A stretch of DNA of 64,000 bases, from assembly GCF_000147815.2 (NCBI RefSeq), contig NC_015957.1:9362001-9426000 (forward strand). The letters run 5' to 3'. A model generated the notes under the pieces. It was not told the origin of the DNA. It was given only the letters and a program-made list of their open reading frames with translations, and searched no databases. Source of the stretch: Streptomyces violaceusniger Tu 4113. GTDB taxonomy: Bacteria; Actinomycetota; Actinomycetes; Streptomycetales; Streptomycetaceae. Below, piece after piece: positions 33,077-41,773 of the stretch; position 1 is the stretch's first letter; every line of letters starts with the position of its first letter. The position numbers and the translations under genes are program-made.

Positions 33077-34555
33077 ATGACGCCGCTTCCGGAGCCCCCG
33101 CCTCCCCGGCCGAACACCGCGTTCCGCCGACTGCGCGGACAGCTCTCGCCCTCCGAGTTCGCGGCGTCCGTGCGCCGCGCGGCCCTCGAGATCGGCGAGC
33201 AGGTCTCCTGCGACGCCCGCTATATCGGCCGTGTCGAGTCGGGGGCGATCCGCTGCCCCAACTACGCCTACGAGCGGGTCTTCCGCCATATGTTCCCCGG
33301 CCGCACCCTTACGGATCTCGGCTTCGCCTCCCGTGAGTCGGTACGCGGCCACCAGGCCCGCGGCCCCGCGGGCCCTCGCGTACCCGTGACCGTCCCGGTA
33401 TCGGTCCCCGTATCCGTTCCCGGCCCGCGCCCCGGGCCTCCCGAGCCCCAGGGCAAGGGGACCGTCGACATCTTCGAGGAGAGCGAACTGCTACGGCGCT
33501 CGTTCATGGCCGGTGGGGCGGCGGCCGCCGCCGTGGCCGCCGCACCCCGGGCCGGGACGCCGCCCCGGCGGGCCGGGCGGCGGGTGGGGGAGGCCGAGGC
33601 CGCCGCCGTGGAGGAGGCCGTACGGCGGATCCGGGTGCTGGACGACCAGCACGGCGCCGATCCCCTCTATGCGCACACCGCCAAACCGCTGAGCGCCGCC
33701 TACGCGCTGCTGGACGCGGGCGGCTACAGCCGCTCGATCGCCGAGCGACTCTTCGCGGGCGCCGGTGAACTGGCCATCTCGGTGGGCTGGCTGGCCCATG
33801 ACTCCGGACGGCTGTCCGATGCGCGATCCCACTACGCCGAGGCCCTGGCCACCGCGCGGGTCTCCGGCGACGCCGCCCTGGAGACGCACGCGTTCTGCAA
33901 CACCGCCTTCCTCGCCCGCGACGCCGGGCGCCCCCGCGAGGCCGTACGGGCGGCGCAGGCGGCCCAGCGGGTCGCCGAGCGGCTCGCCTCGCCACGGCTG
34001 CTGTCGCTGCTCGCGCTGCGCGAGGCCGGTGCGCTCGCCTGGCTGCCCGACCGGGGCGGCTGTGAGCGGTCGCTGCTGCGCGCCCGGACGCAGTTCGGGC
34101 GCGGCCCCTGCGACGCCGACCCCGAGTGGATGAGCTTCTTCGGGGAGGCCGAACTGGAGGGCCTGGAGGCGCAGTGCTGGTCGGCGCTCGGCGACTGGAA
34201 GCGCGCCGTCGAGCACGCCCGGCGCGCGGTCGCCCTCCAGAACCCGCACTTCACTCGCAATATCGCCCTGTTCACCACGGAGTTGGCGAGCAACCTGGTG
34301 GCCGGGGGCGCGCCGGACGCGGCCGCCGCCGCGGCCGGCCGGGCCCTGGGCCTGCTGGACCGGGTCAAGTCGTCGCGGATCCGCCGGATGCTCGACGACA
34401 CGGCCCGGATACTGCGTCCTTACGGTCGCGATGAGGCGGTCGCGGACTTCCTCGACCGCCATGACGCGGCCGTCACCCGCCCCGAGGCGACCGTCACCCG
34501 TCCCGAGGCGACCGTCACCCGCCCTGACGCGGCCGGCCGCGCCTGCCCGGTCTGA
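33077..34555 (+). CDS. XRE-like regulator with TPR-type repeats
   Basis: 492 residues from ATG 33077 with AAGGGAGAGG 6 nt upstream. The N-terminal atypical HTH (FRRLRGQLSPSEFAASVRRA, CDARYIGRVESGAIRCPNYA) is followed by a Val/Pro-rich linker (VPVTVPVSVPVSVPGPRP) and a region resembling a twin-arginine segment, LLRRSFMAGGAAAAAVAAAP. Then comes a long helical repeat domain (LAHDSGRLSDARSHYAEALA, FLARDAGRPREAVRAAQAAQ, WSALGDWKRAVEHARRAVAL). The C-terminus ends in three repeats of a seven-residue unit (VTRPEAT). Such proteins influence development and secondary metabolism in Streptomyces. The gene is cytoplasmic in context. Confidence 0.85.
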   Translation: MTPLPEPPPPRPNTAFRRLRGQLSPSEFAASVRRAALEIGEQVSCDARYIGRVESGAIRCPNYAYERVFRHMFPGRTLTDLGFASRESVRGHQARGPAGPRVPVTVPVSVPVSVPGPRPGPPEPQGKGTVDIFEESELLRRSFMAGGAAAAAVAAAPRAGTPPRRAGRRVGEAEAAAVEEAVRRIRVLDDQHGADPLYAHTAKPLSAAYALLDAGGYSRSIAERLFAGAGELAISVGWLAHDSGRLSDARSHYAEALATARVSGDAALETHAFCNTAFLARDAGRPREAVRAAQAAQRVAERLASPRLLSLLALREAGALAWLPDRGGCERSLLRARTQFGRGPCDADPEWMSFFGEAELEGLEAQCWSALGDWKRAVEHARRAVALQNPHFTRNIALFTTELASNLVAGGAPDAAAAAAGRALGLLDRVKSSRIRRMLDDTARILRPYGRDEAVADFLDRHDAAVTRPEATVTRPEATVTRPDAAGRACPV

Positions 34556-34569
34556 CGCCGGTTCGGCTC

Positions 34570-35163
34570 TCAGTCGAGATGGCCGGTGTCGTTCCAGCGC
34601 TCGATGGCAGGTTCGCCGTAGGCCCAGCCGAGCACCGACAGGGACGTCGGATCGAGCCGGATACGGGCGGCGAAGGAGGCGTCATGGCCGAGCCAACGGG
34701 CGCCCAGCGTCCGCAGGATGTGGCCGTGTGCGAAGACCAGCACATCGCGGTCGGCCGAGCGCGCCCACTCCACGACCTCGTCGGCCCGCGCCGCGATCGA
34801 GGCGATCGACTCGCCCTCGGGCACCCCGTCGCGCCAGATGAGCCAGTCGGGCCGGATGGCCTTGATCTCGGCGGGGGTCATCCCCTCGTACGCGCCGTAG
34901 TCCCACTCCACAAGCGCGTCCCACTCCCGCGCCCGGTCGCCGAAGCCCGCCAGCTCACAGGTCTCCTTCGCCCGCGACAGCGGGCTGGTGCGCACCTCGA
35001 CGTCCGGAAGGCCCGCCCAGGGGCCGTGGTGCAGCCGCTCGCCGAGCAGCTTGGCGCCGCGCCGCCCCTCGTCCAGCAGCGGGATGTCCGTACGGCCGGT
35101 GTGCTTCCCGGAGAGCGACCACCGCGTCTGTCCGTGCCGGGCCAGGAGGATGCGTGGGGGCAT
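34570..35163 (-). CDS. histidine phosphatase family protein
   Basis: 197 residues from ATG 35163; an in-frame GTG two codons earlier sits too close to its ribosome-binding site. The catalytic RHG is in [20 protein letters not shown], the second histidine in [20 protein letters not shown], and the acid/base region in [20 protein letters not shown]. All residues expected for a phosphoglycerate-mutase-like phosphatase are present. The substrate may be a sugar phosphate or another small phosphomonoester. It is convergent with the XRE-TPR gene, stops 15 bp apart. Confidence 0.94.
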   Translation of the reverse strand: MPPRILLARHGQTRWSLSGKHTGRTDIPLLDEGRRGAKLLGERLHHGPWAGLPDVEVRTSPLSRAKETCELAGFGDRAREWDALVEWDYGAYEGMTPAEIKAIRPDWLIWRDGVPEGESIASIAARADEVVEWARSADRDVLVFAHGHILRTLGARWLGHDASFAARIRLDPTSLSVLGWAYGEPAIERWNDTGHLD

Positions 35164-35472
35164 GGGCACTGCCTTCTTTCACCGGTTTCGCACCGCTGCG
35201 CCGCCGTGCGCCATTACACGCCGCTGCCTGCGGTTTCATGCACTCTTCGGGACCGGCACATGGCCGATCGCCATCCCTCCATCATCGCGCATGTGATCGG
35301 CAGGCAACCTCCGGGTCACTCCTGGCGTCTTCCAGGCTGCGCGCGGGTCCGCCGGGGGGTTCCGTCAGTGGACGCCGCTCGCGGACGGGGGCGGTGCGTT
35401 GGTCGCTTCGCCTACACCGTACGGTTGACCGCGCGCCTTTTCGTGGCCGTCTGAACTTTGGAGAGCGTCCGA
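35164..35472. other. divergent intergenic region, nothing recognised
   Basis: 309 bp between the phosphatase gene and the PAP2 gene. It must carry both promoters, and a TTGACC lies near 35424. I see no convincing -10 partner, palindrome, RNA gene or protein-like frame. Confidence 0.5.
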
Positions 35473-36525
35473 ATGCCCCATACGGTGCCCCGTGCCGGAC
35501 CAGCACAGGGCAGTCGGCCCCGTTGGTGGACCGAACTGCCGCTCATAGCGGTGGTGTACGCCGCCTACTCGGCCGGTCGGCTGCTGGCCCGCGGCGACGT
35601 GTCCAGCGCCGTCGATCATGGTCTGGCGATCCTCCATTTCGAACAGCGTCTGAACATCGACTTCGAGTCGCCGCTGAACGATCTGTTCACGGCCCACGCG
35701 GTGATAGGCATACCGGCGGACTTCGCCTACGCCTCGCTGCACTACGTCCTGACCCCCACGATCCTGATGTGGATGTGGAAGCGCCGTAAGGCGTCGGACT
35801 ACCGCTTTCTGCGCACCTGGCTGCTGGTCTCCACGATCATCGGACTCATCGGCTTCACGCTGCTGCCGACCTGCCCGCCGCGGCTTCTGGAGGGGGGCCA
35901 CGGCTTCGTCGACACCATGGCGCAGTACCGCTCGTACGGCTGGTGGGGCGCGGACGCCAGCGCACCGCGCGGCCTGGGCGGGCTGACCAACCAGTTCGCG
36001 GCGATGCCCAGCCTCCACGTGGGATGGGCGCTGTGGTGCGGGGTCGCCCTGTGGCGGCACGGACGCTGGACGTGGACCAAGATCGCTGCGGTCGGCTATC
36101 CGCTGACGATCACGTTCGTGGTGATGGGCACCGCCAACCACTACTTCCTGGACGCTGCCGCCGGCGCCGCCACCATGGGGCTCGGGGCGCTGCTGACGGT
36201 CCCCGCGCTGCGACTCACGGAGTCGCTGCGCACCCGCCTGCGCCCGGCCCGCGAGACCGTCGCCGCCTCCCGAAACGCGGGTGTGCCCGCGAATGTCGGT
36301 GACAAGTGCGAGACTTCGGCGCGTGAACGGGAACGGATCCCCCGACAGCAGAGCAGGGGCGCGGACAGGCAACGCACCGACGGTGCCGCGGATGACGGCG
36401 GCCGGGGAGCCGGTGCCGGTACCAGCGGCCGGGGGGCCGGTGCCGGTGCCGGAAGCGGCCGGGGAGCCACTGCGGGCGGTCCGGCCCCCGCGGCAGGTGA
36501 CGAGGCTGCGGCAGCGGCTCGCTGA
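35473..36525 (+). CDS. PAP2-superfamily integral membrane phosphatase/transferase
   Basis: 350 residues from ATG 35473 (GGAGAG 7 nt upstream). Six membrane spans run from WTELPLIAVVYAAYSAGRLL to GAATMGLGALLTVPALRL. The PAP2 signature is split as usual: PPRLLEGG, NQFAAMPSLHVGWALWCGVA (catalytic His of SxHxG) and GTANHYFLDAAAGAATMG (HYxxD). This is the inositol-phosphotransferase/Aur1-like branch (PAP2_3). The last 70 residues are Gly/Ala-rich and overlap the next gene by about 200 bp in another frame, so the true C-terminus may have been shorter. Lipid-phosphate substrate unknown. Confidence 0.88.
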   Translation: MPHTVPRAGPAQGSRPRWWTELPLIAVVYAAYSAGRLLARGDVSSAVDHGLAILHFEQRLNIDFESPLNDLFTAHAVIGIPADFAYASLHYVLTPTILMWMWKRRKASDYRFLRTWLLVSTIIGLIGFTLLPTCPPRLLEGGHGFVDTMAQYRSYGWWGADASAPRGLGGLTNQFAAMPSLHVGWALWCGVALWRHGRWTWTKIAAVGYPLTITFVVMGTANHYFLDAAAGAATMGLGALLTVPALRLTESLRTRLRPARETVAASRNAGVPANVGDKCETSARERERIPRQQSRGADRQRTDGAADDGGRGAGAGTSGRGAGAGAGSGRGATAGGPAPAAGDEAAAAAR

Positions 36526-37909
36526 GCTGCGCGGCCCGGCCACCGTTCCGCATCCGATGGACGCCCGCGCGCTGGCGGCGCTGGCCGCCAACCCGGGCTG
36601 CCGCCGCCGCGCGCTGCTGGACGGGGCCGGGGTCGACAAGGGCGCGCTGGCGTCGGCGCTGGGGGCTCCCGCGAACTTCGGGCAGTCGCAGTTCGCGCAT
36701 CAGCGCGGCAACTCCTTCGAGGCCCGGGTCAAGGCGGACGGCGGCGCCGATCTGGTGCGGCTGCTGCATGAGCGGCTGCGTGACGGCTCGGAGCCGCCTG
36801 GTCCCGGCGCCGTCGCGACCCCCGATCTGACCGCGCCCGGCCCGCAGGGCCGCACGGCCCGTACGGCGCTCGCGCTGCGCGAGGCCACGGAGGCGGGGCG
36901 CTGGGCGCTGCTGGACCATCCGATGGTGAGCCTTGATGTCGCGGGCTCGCCCGCCTTCCTGGAGCCGGACGCGGTCGTGGTCCACCCCGACGGGTCGTGG
37001 ACGGTCGTCGAGATCAAGTCCTTCCCCATGGTGGACGGCTCCGCCGACCCGGCCAAGGTGGGCGCGGCCGCCCGGCAATCCGCGGTCTACGCCCTGGCGC
37101 TGGAGCGGGTGGCGTCGATGATCGGCCAACCGCCGGGGGGCGGGGGCGACACGGCGGACGCGGTGGACGCGGTGGACGCGGCGAGCACGGCGAGCACGGC
37201 GAGCACGGCTGAGGCGGCCGGGGCGCCCGAAACGGCAGGCCCGGCGGGCGCGGCGGCCCCGGCTGGGACGGCGGAGGCGGCAGCCTCGGCGGACCCGGCC
37301 GGGACGGCGGAGGCGGCAGCCTCGGCGGACCCGGCCGGGACGGCGTCGCGGGAGGGCTCGGTGTCCCTGGCGGAGGCCGCTTCCGTACGGGCCCGGGTGC
37401 GGCATCACGTGCTGCTCGTCTGCCCCAAGGACTTCTCCAACCTGCCGACCGCCGAAATGGTCGACGTGCGCAAGCAACTCGCGGTCACCCGGCGGCAGCT
37501 CAACCGGCTGACCCGGATCGAGGAGATCGCCGCCGCCCTCCCCGAGGGCACCACCTTCGACCTCCGGCTCACCGACGACGGCCGGACCCCGACCCGGCCG
37601 GTCGAGGAGCTGACGGCCGCCGTCGAGGCGGTGGACGCGGCGTACGCCCCGGAGTGCCTGTCCACCTGCGAGCTGGCCGCCCACTGCCGGACGCGGTCCC
37701 GCGCGGCGGGCCGGGTCGAGGCCCTGGGCCGTGGCGTCCGGGGCGAGCTGGGCGGGCTCACCACCATGGACGCCGTCCTTACGGCCGCCATGGAACACCC
37801 CGCCGACGACGCCCCCACCGGCGACCCCACCGTGGACGCCCTGCGCCGCGCGGCGGCCCTGCGCGCCGAGGCGCTCGCGTCCCGCCCCGAGGCGGTGGCA
37901 TGTCGCTGA
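36323..37909 (+). CDS. Cas4/RecB-like PD-(D/E)XK nuclease with probable 4Fe-4S cluster
   Basis: About 528 residues if GTG 36323 is used. ATG 36392 or 36557 are alternatives that reduce the overlap with the PAP2 gene. The nuclease core shows Glu 133 in QRGNSFEARVKADGG, Asp 216 in FLEPDAVVVHPDG, the E-x-K pair at 230/232 in TVVEIKSFPM and the QxxxY helix AARQSAVYALALER. Cys 93 (ANPGCRRR) and Cys 445, 449 and 455 (PECLSTCELAAHCR) give the 1+3 cysteine layout of Cas4, AddB and Dna2 iron-sulfur nucleases. A low-complexity Ala/Gly/Thr insert lies around 275-350. It is the first gene of a coupled operon whose third gene is an SF1B helicase. Confidence 0.8.
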   Translation: MNGNGSPDSRAGARTGNAPTVPRMTAAGEPVPVPAAGGPVPVPEAAGEPLRAVRPPRQVTRLRQRLAELRGPATVPHPMDARALAALAANPGCRRRALLDGAGVDKGALASALGAPANFGQSQFAHQRGNSFEARVKADGGADLVRLLHERLRDGSEPPGPGAVATPDLTAPGPQGRTARTALALREATEAGRWALLDHPMVSLDVAGSPAFLEPDAVVVHPDGSWTVVEIKSFPMVDGSADPAKVGAAARQSAVYALALERVASMIGQPPGGGGDTADAVDAVDAASTASTASTAEAAGAPETAGPAGAAAPAGTAEAAASADPAGTAEAAASADPAGTASREGSVSLAEAASVRARVRHHVLLVCPKDFSNLPTAEMVDVRKQLAVTRRQLNRLTRIEEIAAALPEGTTFDLRLTDDGRTPTRPVEELTAAVEAVDAAYAPECLSTCELAAHCRTRSRAAGRVEALGRGVRGELGGLTTMDAVLTAAMEHPADDAPTGDPTVDALRRAAALRAEALASRPEAVACR

Positions 37910-39561
37910 TCACCACCCTGGCCCGGATGGAGGCGGTCCGGGAGGGACGGGCCCAGCCCCTGACCACCGTGCGCCACCGCCATCTGTCGACGCGTCCGCT
38001 GGCGTTCGTCCCGCTCACCACCGCCGGTGAGGCGGGGGCGCCGCTCGGGGCGCTGGTGGGCACCGACCGGGACGCGCCGCGGCTGCTGATCGTGGCCCAG
38101 CCGCGCGACCGCGACCTGCGGTTCGCGTTCCTCGCCGCGCTCGCGGAGGAGATCCAGCCGTATCTGGACTCGTACGCGGACCAGGTCGAGCTGGAGGAGC
38201 GCAAGGAGACCGATCCGGAGACCGGTAAGAAGGTGCCGGTCCAGGTCGAGCTGTGCGAGGACGCGCCGCAGCTCCTGGTGCCCAGCGCCGCGGGCGTGGC
38301 GTTCGTCCGGCTGCTGGGCCGGTCGATGCGGTTCCGGCGGACCGCCGAGCAGGACCCGGAGACGCCCTTCCCGGCGCCCGCGCGGGTGCCGCTGCTCGGC
38401 CGCTGGCTGACCCACTACGGGGAGCGGTCGCGGGTGCCCGGCTCGTCTCTGCTGCTGTCGCTCACCGAGCTGCTGAGCCGTCACTGGGCGACCGGGCAGA
38501 GCAATCTGGAGGATCAGCACCTGGGCTCGCTGCTGGCCTGGATCGACCCCCCGGAGGGCGTGCCGGGGGCGGAGGCGGCACTGCGGGCGGAGTCGGAGCG
38601 GGACGAGGACGGCCAGTTGCGCTGCCCGCCCGCCGGACCGGCCACCGACCCCGCCTTCGACAACAAGCTGCTGGCACCGGCGATGTCCCGCTACGACGCG
38701 GCGCGTGCCGAGACGTCCCAGGGCATCGCCGGGGGCGAGGCGCGGCTGCGGCTCGCCGAGGCGGAGCTGCGCGGGCTGATCGAGTCGCAGTTGCGGCCCA
38801 CCTGGGACGCGCTGTGGCACGGGGTGGATCTGCTGCGCTCCCTCCCGGAGGGTGCGCGGGTGGCGGACCGCTGGAAGCGGGACCGCTGGTCCTACACCGG
38901 CCACCGGGACCGGGTCCGGGCCGGGGAGCCGCCGCAGCCCAAGCGGGACGACGCGGTGACAGCCGCGCAGAAGCTCGCCGCGCGCGAGACCGCGCAGGCC
39001 CAGCTTGACGCCCATGAGGCGCTGGACGATCCGCTGGTCATGGCGGGGCGGCGGCTGGCCGGTGAGGCGTTCGCGGGCGAGGTGATCGATGTGGAGATGG
39101 CCTGGTCGGACGCGAAGGTGCCACGCCCGCGCCCGCTGGTCACGGTCCGCACCGAGGACCGTCCGCATCTGGCCGAGCGGGTCAAGCTGCACCGGGTCAT
39201 GGCCGACGGCAAGGCGCAGAGCGGGGAGTTCGCGGGTTTCGCGGAGACCGACGAGGCTGATGGAGATGACGAGGTTGGCGGAGTCGACGGGGCGGACGCC
39301 TCGGGCGCCGCGGAGGACCCGGCCCGCGCGCTGGTGGTGCGGCTGACCGGCGGGATGGGCCGGGGCAAGCAGCCGGAGCCGGGCTCGGTGCCCGAGAAGG
39401 GCGACCGGGTGTGCTGGACGCTGTTCGAGCACGCCCCGCGCGGCGGCCCGGAGCTGCCCGACGCGGAGAGCACTCCGTGGACCCACGGCGGCCCGCCGGA
39501 CGCCGCCGCGCCCGCTCAGAGCCCCGATCCCGACCCGACGACCGAGGAGGACTATCTGTGA
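37900..39561 (+). CDS. unrecognised protein between nuclease and helicase genes
   Basis: 553 residues from ATG 37900, overlapping the nuclease gene by 10 bp and the helicase gene by 4 bp. No signal peptide or membrane span. The N-terminal half contains FVPLTTAGEAGAPLGALVGT, PRLLIVAQPRDRDLRFAFLA and LLSLTELLSRHWATGQSNLE. A helical middle follows (EARLRLAEAELRGLIESQLR), then a beta-rich C-terminus with PRPLVTVRTEDRPHLAERVK and GDRVCWTLFEHAP. The helical-plus-beta-barrel C-terminal half recalls the 1B/stalk accessory domains of Upf1/Dna2 helicases, which the short helicase downstream appears to lack. This is my inference. The acidic end (DPTTEEDYL) may contact a partner. Confidence 0.75.
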   Translation: MSLITTLARMEAVREGRAQPLTTVRHRHLSTRPLAFVPLTTAGEAGAPLGALVGTDRDAPRLLIVAQPRDRDLRFAFLAALAEEIQPYLDSYADQVELEERKETDPETGKKVPVQVELCEDAPQLLVPSAAGVAFVRLLGRSMRFRRTAEQDPETPFPAPARVPLLGRWLTHYGERSRVPGSSLLLSLTELLSRHWATGQSNLEDQHLGSLLAWIDPPEGVPGAEAALRAESERDEDGQLRCPPAGPATDPAFDNKLLAPAMSRYDAARAETSQGIAGGEARLRLAEAELRGLIESQLRPTWDALWHGVDLLRSLPEGARVADRWKRDRWSYTGHRDRVRAGEPPQPKRDDAVTAAQKLAARETAQAQLDAHEALDDPLVMAGRRLAGEAFAGEVIDVEMAWSDAKVPRPRPLVTVRTEDRPHLAERVKLHRVMADGKAQSGEFAGFAETDEADGDDEVGGVDGADASGAAEDPARALVVRLTGGMGRGKQPEPGSVPEKGDRVCWTLFEHAPRGGPELPDAESTPWTHGGPPDAAAPAQSPDPDPTTEEDYL

Positions 39562-40943
39562 TCGGCGCGGACCCGGCCGCCGCCGCGGCCCACCCGGGCC
39601 GTGCCCGAGCGGGCGAGCCGTTCGACCCGTCGGCCGCGGCGGCGCGCGCGACCGAGGCGATCCTGCGGGACACGCTGCACGGAGCGGACCGCGGCGTCGT
39701 CGTGGACTCCCCGCCCGGTGCGGGCAAGTCGACACTGGTGGTGCGGGCGGCGCGGGAGCTGGCCGCCGCCGGGCGACCGCTGATGGTGGTCGCGCAGACC
39801 AACGCCCAGGTGGACGATCTGGTGGACCGGCTGGCCACGGCGGACCCCGACCTTCCGGTGGGGCGGCTGCACAGCAGCGATCCGCATCCGTACGACCCGG
39901 TGCTCGACGGTCATGCGTCGGTCCGCGCCTCCGCGAAGATCGCCGACCTCGCCGGGCTCGACATCGTCGTCTCCACGGCCGCGAAGTGGGCGCACATCAG
40001 ACACCTCGAGCCGTGGCGGCACGCGATCGTGGACGAGGCGTACCAGATGCGCTCCGACGCGCTGCTGGCGGTCGCCGGGCTGTTCGAGCGGGCGCTGTTC
40101 GTGGGCGACCCGGGGCAGCTGGACCCGTTCAGCGTGGTGGGCGCCGACCAGTGGGCCGGGCTTTCGTACGACCCGTCGGCAAGCGCGGTCACCACTCTGC
40201 TCGCGCACAATCCGCGGCTTCCGCAGCACCGGCTGCCGGTGTCCTGGCGGCTGCCGGCCTCGGCCGCGCCGCTGGTCTCGGACGCGTTCTATCCGTACAC
40301 GCCCTTCCGCAGCGGCACCGGCCACGGCGATCGGCGGCTGAGCTTCGGGGTGACCTCCGACGGCTCGGGGCCGGACCGGGTGCTGGACGAGGCCGCCGCG
40401 TCCGGCTGGGGGCTGCTGGAGCTGCCCGCCCGGCGCACCCCGCGCACCGACCCGGAGGCGGTGGCGGCCGTGGCCCACGTGGTGCGGCGGCTGCTGGACC
40501 GGGGCGCGGTGGCGGTCAGCGAGCGGTCCGACGAACCGCTGCCGGTCGCGGCGGACCGGATCGCGGTGGGCACGGCCCACCGGGACCAGGCGGCGGCGGT
40601 CCGGGCGGCGCTGACGGGGCTCGGGGTCTCCGGCGTCACCGTCGACACCGCCAATCGACTCCAAGGGCGTGAGTTCGAGGTCACGGTCGTCCTGCACCCG
40701 CTGTCGGGGCGGCCGGACGCCACGGCCTTCCATCTGGAGACGGGCCGGTTGTGCGTACTGGCGTCGCGGCACCGGCAGGCGTGTGTGGTGGTGTGCCGGG
40801 CGGGGGTGGCCGAGCTGCTGGACGAGCATCCGTCCACGGAGCCGGTGCAACTGGGCGTCACGGTGAAGTTCCCGGACGGCTGGGAGGCCAACCACGCGGT
40901 GCTGGCGCATCTGGCCGAGCACCGCGTGACATGGCGGCCGTAA
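39558..40943 (+). CDS. SF1B DNA helicase/ATPase, Dna2/Upf1-like
   Basis: 461 residues from GTG 39558 (GTGA overlap). Helicase motifs in order: I, VVVDSPPGAGKSTLVV (Lys 57); II, HAIVDEAYQM (Asp 159/Glu 160, the DEAxQ form of Upf1/Dna2); III, VGDPGQLDPF; IV-like, PVSWRLPASAAPLVSDAF; V, TVDTANRLQGREFEVTVVL; VI, CVLASRHRQACVVV. The protein is shorter than stand-alone Dna2 and has no nuclease or 1B domain, which may be supplied by the two upstream gene products. It probably unwinds nucleic acid in a complex with the Cas4-like nuclease. The role, whether repair or defence, is not shown. Confidence 0.88.
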   Translation: MIGADPAAAAAHPGRARAGEPFDPSAAAARATEAILRDTLHGADRGVVVDSPPGAGKSTLVVRAARELAAAGRPLMVVAQTNAQVDDLVDRLATADPDLPVGRLHSSDPHPYDPVLDGHASVRASAKIADLAGLDIVVSTAAKWAHIRHLEPWRHAIVDEAYQMRSDALLAVAGLFERALFVGDPGQLDPFSVVGADQWAGLSYDPSASAVTTLLAHNPRLPQHRLPVSWRLPASAAPLVSDAFYPYTPFRSGTGHGDRRLSFGVTSDGSGPDRVLDEAAASGWGLLELPARRTPRTDPEAVAAVAHVVRRLLDRGAVAVSERSDEPLPVAADRIAVGTAHRDQAAAVRAALTGLGVSGVTVDTANRLQGREFEVTVVLHPLSGRPDATAFHLETGRLCVLASRHRQACVVVCRAGVAELLDEHPSTEPVQLGVTVKFPDGWEANHAVLAHLAEHRVTWRP

Positions 40944-41125
40944 GGGCGCGTTGGCGGCGGCCATGGCTGGCGTGAGGGCGTGTCGACGGCGGCCGTAAGG
41001 CTGTGTCGGTAGCAGCCGTAAGGCCGTAACGGCGTGTCGGCGGCGGCTGTAAGGGCTTGTCGGCGGCGGCCGTAGCGGCGTGTCGGCGGCGGCCGTAACG
41101 GCGACGGGTCACCGGCGGCCGTACG
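40932..41125 (+). repeat. degenerate tandem repeat downstream of the helicase gene
   Basis: About eight imperfect units of roughly 20-27 bp with core GTGTCGGCGGCGGCCGTAA. The first unit coincides with the last codons and stop of the helicase gene (ATGGCGGCCGTAA). The units vary in length and sequence, so there are no CRISPR-like spacers. The rest of the 350-bp gap up to 41293 holds the promoter of the next gene, and I see no other feature. Confidence 0.75.
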
Positions 41126-41293
41126 GTGCGTCACCAGGGGCGACGGTCCGGCCATGGTTCAGGGGGCGGCCGGGTGGGGAGAGACCCCAGGTCGGCGGCG
41201 TACGGCGGGGGCGCCCTTGCCCTACGCGCGACAATGGAGACAACAGGACCACCGCGAACCGTAGGTGCCTCACGACCCAGGAGGAGAGATCAC

Positions 41294-41659
41294 ATGCCCG
41301 AGCCGGATGCGGCTCAAGGCCGGCACGGCTCCGCGCCCCGGCGGCTGAAACCAGCGCCCCTGCTCTTCGAACCGGCCGCCGCCGCCTCGGACGAGGCGCA
41401 CTTCTTCGACCTGGAGTCGATGGAGGACCCGCGTGAGCTGCTGTCCCGCTCGACGGAGCTGGTGCTGGCGTTCCGCGCGGCGACGGACCGGGCCATGGAG
41501 TTCCAGGCGATGGCGGCCGCCCAGCTCGCCGACCCGAGGCGGTTCGATCGGCTGACCCTCGCCGTGATCGCCGAGCGTGCCGAGTGGACCGAGGACTACG
41601 CCAAGAAGATGGTCGAGTTCGGCCGTGAGCTGATGCGGAGCGGCGAGTTGCCGGACTGA
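41294..41659 (+). CDS. small cytoplasmic protein, unknown
   Basis: 121 residues from ATG 41294 with AGGAGGAGAGATCAC before it, one of the best ribosome-binding sites in the window. After a disordered basic N-terminus comes a compact helical domain: HFFDLESMEDPRELLSRSTE, LVLAFRAATDRAMEFQAMAA, DRLTLAVIAERAEWTEDYAK, KMVEFGREL. The all-helical, charged character suggests a protein-interaction module. I do not recognise a family. It is monocistronic, 350 bp after the helicase operon. Confidence 0.8.
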   Translation: MPEPDAAQGRHGSAPRRLKPAPLLFEPAAAASDEAHFFDLESMEDPRELLSRSTELVLAFRAATDRAMEFQAMAAAQLADPRRFDRLTLAVIAERAEWTEDYAKKMVEFGRELMRSGELPD

Positions 41660-41773
41660 CGGCAGGCGTGAGCCTGGGGCATATGCGGGCGGAAGATACC
41701 CGATGTCGACACCCGATGTCCCGGTTTCGCCGCATCTCTCTACACCGTCATCGCCGACGGTAAAGGTGGAAAC

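Noticed and set aside
40932..41125. CRISPR-like array
   Set aside because: Units vary in length and sequence and there are no spacers of constant size. It is a degenerate tandem repeat.
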